A DNA stretch of 6,186 nt from JAFGTE01 sp043800105 (GCA_043800105.1 JAZDNJ010000008.1:1-6186); one strand, 5' to 3'. Shown: positions 1 to 6,099, counted from the first letter of the stretch. Notes: generated by a model not told the origin, from the letters alone. Made by a program: numbers and translations.

Positions 1-1596
1 AATAGCCTTACCGTCGATCAGAATCGGCTTAAATGCCTGAATCCCAAGGCGGTGCAGGGTAGGCGCGCGGTTCAGCAGAACCAGACGTTTTTTGGTTTCA
101 TTTTCTAAAATATCCCATACCTCCTTTTTGCCTTCGTCAATCAGGCGTTCGGCACCCTTCACATTGTGAGCCAATTCCTGACGGATCAGTTCGCCGACCA
201 CAAAAGGTTTAAAGAGTTTGAGCGCCATTTCTTTAGGGATACCGCATTCAGAAAGTTTAAGCTGAGGACCCACCACAATAACCGAACGACCGGAATAGTC
301 CACGCGCTTACCCAGAAGATTCTGGCGGAAACGGCCCTGCTTGCCTTTGAGCATATCTGAAAGAGAGCGTAATTTGCGTTTGTCGCCGGCGGTAAACACG
401 GCCCGACCGGCACGGGCGGCATTGTTAAACAGCGTATCAACGGCTTCCTGAAGCATGCGCTTTTCATTGCGGCAGATGACTTCCGGAGCACCGATGGCCA
501 TCAGTCTTTTAAGGCGGTTGTTACGGTTGATGACGCGCCTGTAAAGGTCGTTCAGGTCGGATGCGGCAAAACGTCCGCCATCGAGCTGTACCATAGGCCT
601 GAGGTCAGGCGGAATAACAGGGAGCTGTGCAATCACCATCCATTCAGGCCGGATTTCCGCCTTCATAAGGGCGGAAGCCAAACGGATACGACGAAGCAGT
701 TTTTTGTATTTCTGCCCCGTGCTTCTTTTTCGCTCTTCCTCAAGAATCTTGATAAAGGCCTTCAGATCCAGATTTTCCAGAATTTTGCGGATAGATTCAG
801 CCCCTGTTCCGGCATGAAACACATGGCCGAACTTCATAGAGAGCTCACGGTATTCGATTTCCCCGACAACCTTACCGACAGCGAGACTTTCCAGATCTTC
901 CTTTGCCTGATGATGCTGCATGGTCAGCTCCTCAATTTTCCGGGCGTAAGAGTCCTCCGCATGAACCAGATCACCCACATCTCCCCCCGCCTCATCCAGT
1001 TCATCCATCTGGTCTTCTGTAAGTTTCGCCCCCTTCTTTTTGGAACGGGCCTTAATTTTCAGGTCATTGGATTTACTTTTGAATTCCTCCTGGATTTGCT
1101 TCTTGTACATCAGAAAATCCTTATCAAGATTTTCCAGGGCTTCCTTTTTGGCCTCCTGATCAACGCTTGTAATAATATAGGCGGCAAAATAGATTACCTG
1201 TTCAATGGCTTTGATCGGTAAATCCAGGATTAAACCAAGCCGGCTGGGCGTGGAACGCAGGAACCAGATATGGGTGACAGGAACAGCCAGGCTGATATGC
1301 CCCATACGCTCACGGCGGACAATGGAACGGGTCACCTCGACGCCGCACTTTTCACAAACCACGCCTTTGTAGCGGATCCTTTTATATTTTCCGCAGTAAC
1401 ATTCCCAGTTTTTTGTGGGCCCGAATATTTTCTCACAAAAAAGCCCATCCCTTTCAGGCTTCTGAGTGCGATAATTGATGGTTTCCGGTTTAGTCACTTC
1501 ACCATAAGACCATTCCAGGACCGACTCAGGACTTGCGACAGAAAGGGTGATGGAATCGAAATCTTCGTGTTTTTTCGGACCTTTTAATTGAGTCAT
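1..1596 (-). CDS. rpoC: RNA polymerase beta-prime subunit, N-terminal 532 residues (partial)
   Basis: Beta-prime forms the clamp and, with beta, the active centre of the cytoplasmic transcription enzyme. The reading frame is open to the window edge. The start ATG is firm because an in-frame TAA lies two codons upstream (1600-1602). The clamp zinc ribbon has all four cysteines (C66, C68, C81, C84) in the context ECYCGKYKR and CEKCGVEV. Residues 327-342 (PVIPPDLRPMVQLDGG) form the lid region. Residues 417-440 (from KGKQGRFRQN to VDYSGRSVI) are switch 2, with R437 matching E. coli R352. NRAPTLHRLGIQAF begins at 509, with R510 matching the ribose-sensing E. coli R425. The sequence stops at GKAI, so the NADFDGD metal site should begin 10 residues beyond the edge and is not seen. 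Relative to E. coli there are 85 extra residues before this point, a charged, coiled-coil-like insert at about 143-240. It follows ssb by 53 bases and has no Shine-Dalgarno sequence. Identity is certain; the C-terminus is missing only because of the window edge. Confidence 0.99.
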   Translation of the reverse strand, partial: MTQLKGPKKHEDFDSITLSVASPESVLEWSYGEVTKPETINYRTQKPERDGLFCEKIFGPTKNWECYCGKYKRIRYKGVVCEKCGVEVTRSIVRRERMGHISLAVPVTHIWFLRSTPSRLGLILDLPIKAIEQVIYFAAYIITSVDQEAKKEALENLDKDFLMYKKQIQEEFKSKSNDLKIKARSKKKGAKLTEDQMDELDEAGGDVGDLVHAEDSYARKIEELTMQHHQAKEDLESLAVGKVVGEIEYRELSMKFGHVFHAGTGAESIRKILENLDLKAFIKILEEERKRSTGQKYKKLLRRIRLASALMKAEIRPEWMVIAQLPVIPPDLRPMVQLDGGRFAASDLNDLYRRVINRNNRLKRLMAIGAPEVICRNEKRMLQEAVDTLFNNAARAGRAVFTAGDKRKLRSLSDMLKGKQGRFRQNLLGKRVDYSGRSVIVVGPQLKLSECGIPKEMALKLFKPFVVGELIRQELAHNVKGAERLIDEGKKEVWDILENETKKRLVLLNRAPTLHRLGIQAFKPILIDGKAI

Positions 1597-1612
1597 AGAT
1601 TAAGTTTTAAAA

Positions 1613-1630
1613 ACTAAGGACTAAGGACTA
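1613..1630. repeat. Short 7-base tandem repeat in the ssb-rpoC spacer
   Basis: The plus strand reads ACTAAGG twice followed by ACTA, about 2.6 copies of a 7-base unit. It lies in the 53-base gap between the ssb stop and the rpoC start. A small AT-only dyad (AGTTTT-A-AAAACT, plus strand 1603-1615) overlaps its left end. The transcript carries UCCUU twice, the same sense as the 16S rRNA tail, so it cannot act as a ribosome binding site. No terminator-like GC hairpin with a T-run and no convincing promoter is visible in the gap. Function unknown; it may be simple-sequence slippage. Confidence 0.75.
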
Positions 1631-1649
1631 TTGTCCCAAAAATAATTTT

Positions 1650-2060
1650 TTATGCGTTTTCAGGATCAAATGTTTCACTGCCTCCTTCGCCCGGCAGAAA
1701 TTCAGAAAAATCTTCCCCTTCCCCTTCTTTGGGCCTTTTGTCGAGCATGATCATGTCAGTGGCCACAACTTCCGTGCGGAAGATTTTTACCCCCTCCGGC
1801 GAATCCCACGACCGGGTCTTCAGGTAGCCCTCCACGTAAACGAGCTTACCTTTTTTAAGGTATCTTCCGCAGATTTCAGCCAGTGTGCCCCAGGCCGCGA
1901 TATTGTGATATTCAGCCAGTGATTTTTTTTCGCCTCCGACTACCCATTCCCGGTTGGTAGCCAGCCCAAAAATAACTATTGACTGGCCATTTGTAGTTTG
2001 TTTCAGTTCCGGATCACGGGTCAGATTCCCGACTAAAATAACTTTATTTACACTACGCAT
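1650..2060 (-). CDS. ssb: Single-stranded DNA-binding protein
   Basis: SSB coats single-stranded DNA during replication, repair and recombination. The 136 residues begin MRSVNKVILVGNLTRDPEL, the classic bacterial SSB OB-fold opening. They continue with NGQSIVIFGLATNREW (24-39), EYHNIAAWGTLAEIC (50-64), LKKGKLVYVEGYLKTRSW (68-85) and FRTEVVATDM (94-103). The aromatic DNA-stacking positions are occupied (W39, Y51, W57, Y67, W85). The OB fold covers about residues 4-106. The C-terminal tail is only about 30 residues, acidic and glycine-containing, and ends in FDPENA rather than the usual acidic tip with Pro-Phe that recruits partner proteins. The gene lies 24 bases after rpoB, in the same reading frame, and 53 bases before rpoC. 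No Shine-Dalgarno is visible (AAAAGA abuts the ATG). Family assignment is very secure. Whether this is the main SSB or a second copy cannot be told from this window. Confidence 0.97.
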   Translation of the reverse strand: MRSVNKVILVGNLTRDPELKQTTNGQSIVIFGLATNREWVVGGEKKSLAEYHNIAAWGTLAEICGRYLKKGKLVYVEGYLKTRSWDSPEGVKIFRTEVVATDMIMLDKRPKEGEGEDFSEFLPGEGGSETFDPENA

Positions 2061-2084
2061 TCTTTTGAAATTAGAATTTAAAAT

Positions 2085-5000
2085 TTACTTATTTGAAGTG
2101 TCTTCGTCTTCCTCAACAGCCTCTTCCAGAGCATCAATCTCCTCTTCAGAAATAACACCTTCCGGACCGGCATCATCCATTGTCTCATCTTCCAGCTCCT
2201 CAATGACCCCCTTCACGCCTGATTTTTCGCCCACAATTTCATCCTCCACCTGATCATCCGGCTCATGGCTTGCATCCAGATCACTGATTCGGTCGGTATC
2301 GGGAATGACAGCTTCGTCTTCATCAGCGTGATCGATCACTTCTTCAAGCTCAACTTCTTCAAGGCTATCCCCCTTGGATTTAAGAAGTTCCACATCAAGA
2401 CATAGGCTTTTAAGTTCTTTCACCAGCACATTGAACGATTCAGGAACACTGGGTGTTTTAATAGATTCGCCTTTGACAATGGATTCATACGCTTTGGCAC
2501 GGCCGACCACATCGTCGGATTTGACCGTGAGCATCTCCTGTAAAGTATAAGCGGCGCCATACGCTTCCAGCGCCCACACCTCCATTTCGCCGAAACGCTG
2601 TCCGCCATGCTGCGCCTTACCGCCAAGCGGCTGCTGGGTAACCAGCGAATAAGGGCCAACAGAACGGGCGTGCAGTTTATCTTCAACAAGATGAAGAAGT
2701 TTAAGCATGTACACCTTGCCGACAACCGTTTTGTACTGAAAAGGTTCACCTGTCCGCCCGTCATGGAGCTGAACTTTGCCATCGGCGGGTAAACCTGCCG
2801 CCTGCATAAGTTCAGAGATCTGATCGAGATTCATACCATTCAAAGCGGGCGTTGCCACTTTGAATCCGAGTTTATCAGCCGCCCAGCCCAAATGAGTTTC
2901 AAGAATCTGACCGATATTCATACGGCTGGAAACACCTAATGGATTCAGAATAATGTCGACAGGCGTGCCATCAGTCATAAAAGGCATGTCTTCAGAAGGA
3001 ACGATTTTTGAAATAACACCTTTAATAACGTGACGGCCGGCCATTTTGTCGCCCACCTGAATTTTGCGGGTCTGTGACACATAAACCCGGATTTGCCGGA
3101 TAACACCGGTTGGCAGTTCGTCGCCTTCCTGCCTGCTGAAAATCTGCACGTCTACAACTTTACCTCCTTCTCCGCCGGGCAGGCGAAGCGAAGTATCTTT
3201 TACGTCTTTAGCCTTGTCGCCAAAAATTGCCTGCAAAAGTCTTTCCTCAGCGGTCAGTTCAGTTTCGCCCTTTGGAGTGATCTTTCCGACCAGAATATCG
3301 CCTTCGTGAACCGTGGCTCCGATACGGACAATGCCGTCGACATCGAGATCTTTTAAACGGACCTCACCCACATTGGGAATATCACGGGTTACGATTTCAG
3401 GGCCAAGCTTTGTGTCCCGCACATCCACCGTGAACGATTCGATGTGAACAGAGTCATAAAGTCCTTCTCTGGCCACTCGATCGGAAATGATAATGGCGTC
3501 CTCGTAGTTATACCCGCCCCATGACATATAGGCCACCATGAGGTTTCGGCCCAAAGCCAGCTCACCTTTCTGTACCGCGGCACCGTCAATGAGAACATCA
3601 CCCTTCTTAACCTTTTGCCCTTTGGTAACAGCGGGACGCATATTGATAGCGGTCGCCTGGTTGGAGCGTTGAAAACTGAGAATCGGATATTCCTCCTTTT
3701 TACCGTCGCTATACCTTACAACAATATGATCGGCATCGACCGCCTCAACCGTTCCGTTCGCGCGGGACACCATAGCCTGACCGGAACTTTCCGCGGTAAG
3801 CGCTTCCATACCGGTGCCAACAATAGGCGCCTCAGGTGAGAGAAGGGATACGGCCTGTCTTTGCATGTTGGAACCCATCGACGCGCGGGTGTTGTCGTCG
3901 TGTTCCAGAAAAGGAATAAGCGACGTGGTAACGGAAACGATCTGTTTAGGCGCGATGTCGATATGGGTCAGGTCACGGACGTGCACAAAATTCGGTTCAC
4001 CGCGTTTACGGGCAGCCACACGTGAAGTGGCAAACTGACCATTGCTATCAATTTCAGTATTCGTTTCGGCTACCACAAAATTTCTTTCGGCATCGGCATC
4101 GTAGTATTGGATGTCTTCAGTAATAAAGGCGCGTATTTTGACCAGATTCTGAGGCTTTTCCTGAATCTTAACGGAAGTGATTTTTTTGTTGGCCACAATC
4201 TGTTTGGCGACCGCCAAATCAATCTCCTCCCCCTTCTTGATCAGAACTTTTCGGCCAATTTTAACATCCTGTGCGGCCAGTTTATTGATGAGCTGGGAAA
4301 GGATCGGGTTTTTGATAACAAAGGGCGCCGTACTTTTGATGCCTTTCTTGACTTTAACTACCTGGCCCGCCTGTTCTTTTGTTAACTTATCGCCCACTCT
4401 GGCCACGATTTTGCGCCCGCTTTTCACTTCTTCATCGATTACAAACCCTGTGATCTCAGAAACATTGGGCCGCTTAAAATGTTCGATCTTTCGGTAAGGT
4501 GTTTCAATAAAACCATATTGGTTAACACGGCCATAAGTCGCCAGATGCACGACCAGACCGATATTCGGTCCTTCCGGCGTGGCAATCGGACAAATGCGCC
4601 CATAATGCGAAGCGTGCACGTCACGGACGTCAAAGGAGGCCCGTTCGCGGGAAAGCCCGCCGGGACCCATGGCGGAAATACGGCGTTTGTGCGCCAGTTC
4701 AGAGAGCGGGTTGGTCTGATCCATAAACTGCGACAGCTGGGAACTGGCAAAAAACTCGCGGAGTGCCGCTGTAATCGGCCGGCAGTTGATAAGCTGGGTC
4801 GGAGTGGCGGTTTCAAGATCCATAATGGTCATGCGGTCTTTCGCGATGCGATCGGTGCGCAGAAGACCCATGCGGAACTTGTTCTGTACCAACTCACCCA
4901 CACTACGGATACGACGATTAGACAGGTGATCAATATCATCTTCCTCGCCTTCACCATTATTAAGCTCAATCAGCCCTTTTAGAATATTCACAAAATCATC

Positions 5001-5939
5001 CACCTGGAACACGCGGTGCTTCATGTCGGAAGCAATATTGGTTCCGAAGCGTTTATTAAGCTTGTAACGGGCAATCAGGCCCATATCGTAACGCTTAAAG
5101 TCAAAGAAAAGCCCTTCAATCAGGTGCTTGGCATTCTCGGGGGTGGCCAGATCACCGGGACGGATTTTTTTGTAGATGGACTGATAAGCGTCATCGATAT
5201 TATGGGCGGAATCTTTTTCAAGAGTGTTCTGAATGTAATCATTATTCAGATCAACATTCACATCTTTAAACGCATCCAGCATTTCGGAGTCCTTGTGGAA
5301 ACCGAAAATCCTGAGAAGCTGGGTAACCGGAATCTTTCTTTTACGATCAATTTTAACGGAAATAACTCCCTTTTTGTCTGTTTCAAGTTCAAGCCAGGCT
5401 CCGCGTTTTGGAATGATTTTTGCGTTAAAGTATTGCGGCGCGGCAGAGTTGCGTGAATAAAACACACCGGGACTTCGGACGATTTGGTTAACCACCACGC
5501 GTTCAATGCCATTTATGATAAAGGTACCCTTATCGGTCATCAGCGGAACGGAACCAAGAAAAATATCCTGCTCTTTGATTTCACCGGTTTCCTTGTTGAT
5601 TAACTGGACATGCGCCTTTAAAGAAGCTTCATAAGTCAGATTTTTTCGTTTGGCGGTTAAAGGGTCATGCTTAGATTTATCAAGAGAATGACTCAGAAAA
5701 TGCAATTCCATCTTCTTACCGGAAAAATCGGTGATCGGAGATATTTCTTGTAAAAGTTCTTTAAGCCCCTCAGTTAAAAACCACTGATAAGAATTTAGCT
5801 GGATTTCAATCAGAGGAGGCAGTTTAAAGCTATCTTCCGTTTCAGTAAAATAATGTCGACTATTAAGAACCTTGGTAGGCTTTATGGTCAACTTGGGAGC
5901 GGCCTGCCTGCCGCCAGGCATGGTTACAGTTTTAGCCAT
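2085..5939 (-). CDS. rpoB: RNA polymerase beta subunit (complete)
   Basis: Beta forms half of the transcription active centre and the rifampicin pocket. Its 1284 residues show the family in order: protrusion and lobe (about 28-400), fork with the rifampicin region (SSQLSQFMDQ to GPGG, 399-428) and PEGPNIGL (455-462), an enlarged insert (about 485-605), hybrid-binding domain with NYEDAI (811-816; E813 and D814), flap (LRLPGGEGGKVVDVQIF, 918-934), lysines K965 and K973, SRMNIGQILETHLG (1005-1018), and the anchor QPLGGKAQHGGQRFGEMEVWALEAYGA (1103-1129). The large E. coli insertion after the flap is absent. The family body ends near 1186. An acidic tail of about 95 residues follows. ATG at 5939 is the first usable start after an in-frame TAG (5973-5975); M7 (5921) is an alternative. 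No Shine-Dalgarno is visible. Odd points: GRHGNKG reads GRHVIKG at 968-974, AVP reads AVS at 698, and codons 7-12 are a palindrome. It heads a likely rpoB-ssb-rpoC operon. Confidence 0.99.
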   Translation of the reverse strand: MAKTVTMPGGRQAAPKLTIKPTKVLNSRHYFTETEDSFKLPPLIEIQLNSYQWFLTEGLKELLQEISPITDFSGKKMELHFLSHSLDKSKHDPLTAKRKNLTYEASLKAHVQLINKETGEIKEQDIFLGSVPLMTDKGTFIINGIERVVVNQIVRSPGVFYSRNSAAPQYFNAKIIPKRGAWLELETDKKGVISVKIDRKRKIPVTQLLRIFGFHKDSEMLDAFKDVNVDLNNDYIQNTLEKDSAHNIDDAYQSIYKKIRPGDLATPENAKHLIEGLFFDFKRYDMGLIARYKLNKRFGTNIASDMKHRVFQVDDFVNILKGLIELNNGEGEEDDIDHLSNRRIRSVGELVQNKFRMGLLRTDRIAKDRMTIMDLETATPTQLINCRPITAALREFFASSQLSQFMDQTNPLSELAHKRRISAMGPGGLSRERASFDVRDVHASHYGRICPIATPEGPNIGLVVHLATYGRVNQYGFIETPYRKIEHFKRPNVSEITGFVIDEEVKSGRKIVARVGDKLTKEQAGQVVKVKKGIKSTAPFVIKNPILSQLINKLAAQDVKIGRKVLIKKGEEIDLAVAKQIVANKKITSVKIQEKPQNLVKIRAFITEDIQYYDADAERNFVVAETNTEIDSNGQFATSRVAARKRGEPNFVHVRDLTHIDIAPKQIVSVTTSLIPFLEHDDNTRASMGSNMQRQAVSLLSPEAPIVGTGMEALTAESSGQAMVSRANGTVEAVDADHIVVRYSDGKKEEYPILSFQRSNQATAINMRPAVTKGQKVKKGDVLIDGAAVQKGELALGRNLMVAYMSWGGYNYEDAIIISDRVAREGLYDSVHIESFTVDVRDTKLGPEIVTRDIPNVGEVRLKDLDVDGIVRIGATVHEGDILVGKITPKGETELTAEERLLQAIFGDKAKDVKDTSLRLPGGEGGKVVDVQIFSRQEGDELPTGVIRQIRVYVSQTRKIQVGDKMAGRHVIKGVISKIVPSEDMPFMTDGTPVDIILNPLGVSSRMNIGQILETHLGWAADKLGFKVATPALNGMNLDQISELMQAAGLPADGKVQLHDGRTGEPFQYKTVVGKVYMLKLLHLVEDKLHARSVGPYSLVTQQPLGGKAQHGGQRFGEMEVWALEAYGAAYTLQEMLTVKSDDVVGRAKAYESIVKGESIKTPSVPESFNVLVKELKSLCLDVELLKSKGDSLEEVELEEVIDHADEDEAVIPDTDRISDLDASHEPDDQVEDEIVGEKSGVKGVIEELEDETMDDAGPEGVISEEEIDALEEAVEEDEDTSNK
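5905..5920. repeat. Small GC palindrome inside the rpoB 5' coding end
   Basis: The plus strand reads TGCCTG-CCGC-CAGGCA, a perfect 6-bp stem with a 4-base loop. It lies within rpoB codons 7-12 and supplies the residues MPGGRQ. In the mRNA it would form a hairpin about 20 nt after the start codon. It resembles the short GC dyads that I recall being scattered through Patescibacteria genomes; that resemblance is from memory and untested. Confidence 0.7.
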
Positions 5940-5977
5940 AGATGAAAAACAATTGTGCGAAATAAAGGCTTGCTAAA

Positions 5978-5990
5978 GTCCATTATGGAC
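5978..5990. repeat. Perfect 13-base dyad in the rpoB leader
   Basis: The plus strand reads GTCCAT-T-ATGGAC, and the leader RNA carries the complement with 6-base arms around one central base. As RNA it would fold as a 5-bp stem with a 3-nt loop, about 39 nt before the rpoB start codon. It could be an RNA hairpin or a protein-binding dyad. No T-run follows, so it is not an intrinsic terminator. Confidence 0.5.
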
Positions 5991-6030
5991 AACGCTACAG
6001 CAGCCTCAACACAATCATTAGCGCGCTTGT

Positions 6031-6043
6031 CCGCCTTTGGCGG
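6031..6043. repeat. CCGCC-TTT-GGCGG hairpin repeat in the rpoB leader
   Basis: A perfect 5-bp GC stem with a 3-base loop, about 10 nt downstream of the predicted transcription start. It stands out from its AT-rich surroundings. In the transcript it reads CCGCC-AAA-GGCGG, and no U-run follows, so it is not an intrinsic terminator. It may cap and stabilise the 5' end of the rpo mRNA or be one copy of a dispersed palindromic repeat. Confidence 0.65.
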
Positions 6044-6059
6044 GTAAATTAGCCGATAC

Positions 6060-6087
6060 ATTATAGCCAAGTTGTCTAATTAGTCAA
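6060..6087 (-). promoter_or_regulatory. Sigma70-type promoter for rpoB-ssb-rpoC
   Basis: Read on the minus strand, -35 is TTGACT (6082-6087, 5 of 6 to consensus), the spacer is 16 bases, and -10 is TATAAT (6060-6065, perfect). The predicted start is a G at 6053 or 6054. It lies between the stop of the upstream gene and rpoB and points into rpoB, which fits an independently started rpo transcription unit. The 16-base spacer is one short of optimal. Start site and activity are inferred from sequence only. Confidence 0.82.
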
Positions 6088-6099
6088 ATTGTCTGACAA
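6072..6099. promoter_or_regulatory. Pair of operator-like dyads overlapping the -35 region
   Basis: On the plus strand, TTGTCTAATTAGTCAA (6072-6087) is symmetric at 14 of 16 positions and covers the -35 hexamer and most of the spacer. One base further right, TTGTC-T-GACAA (6089-6099) is a perfect dyad made of the same half-site words. A related TTGACAA lies at 6107-6113. The placement would suit a repressor that competes with RNA polymerase, but AT-rich dyads can arise by chance and no regulator is encoded here. Confidence 0.45.

Larger units (their letters stand above)
5940..6053 (-). promoter_or_regulatory. Predicted rpoB 5' leader
   Basis: About 114 nt lie between the predicted transcription start (G at 6053 or 6054) and the rpoB ATG. 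The leader holds two hairpins (6031-6043 and 5978-5990), no Shine-Dalgarno motif and no terminator-like T-run. The bases next to the ATG are TTTTTCATCT. A 7-codon upstream frame (5995-6018, MIVLRLL) and a 19-codon frame overlapping the rpoB start (5924-5983) are possible but have no ribosome-binding support. I recognise no known riboswitch or ribosomal-protein leader. Confidence 0.5.

Noticed and set aside
814..1221. Plus-strand frame of 135 codons with apparent hydrophobic, membrane-like segments
   Set aside because: It is antisense to the Lys/Glu-rich insert of rpoC. Lys and Glu codons read backwards give Phe and Leu, which explains the false hydrophobicity.
1603..1649. A promoter for rpoC in the ssb-rpoC gap
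   Set aside because: AT-rich, but no hexamer pair with acceptable spacing; the best -35-like word (TTGGGA) faces only TAGTTT at 17 bases.
4479..4982. Plus-strand open frame of 167 codons opposite rpoB
   Set aside because: It lies wholly opposite conserved rpoB fork and lobe sequence, has no ribosome binding site, and its translation shows no family-like pattern. It is a shadow of the codon structure of rpoB.
5016..5456. Plus-strand open frame of 146 codons opposite the rpoB lobe
   Set aside because: Hydrophobic-looking translation, but fully antisense to conserved coding sequence with no start signal or promoter of its own.
2085..5939. Frameshift or pseudogenisation of rpoB as the cause of the odd active-site residues
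   Set aside because: The frame is continuous over 1284 codons, flanking motifs on both sides of each odd residue are in register, and the changes are simple codon substitutions.
5924..5983. 19-codon frame overlapping the rpoB start, as translational coupling
   Set aside because: Its ATG falls inside the 5978-5990 dyad without a Shine-Dalgarno, and its translation looks like random leader sequence. Kept only as a note in the leader entry.
5995..6018. Seven-codon upstream frame (MIVLRLL) in the rpoB leader as a leader peptide
   Set aside because: No ribosome binding site, no attenuator hairpin with a T-run after it, and such short frames are expected by chance.
6031..6043. GC hairpin as an intrinsic terminator for the upstream gene
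   Set aside because: No T-run follows on either strand, and the hairpin lies downstream of the rpoB promoter within its transcript.
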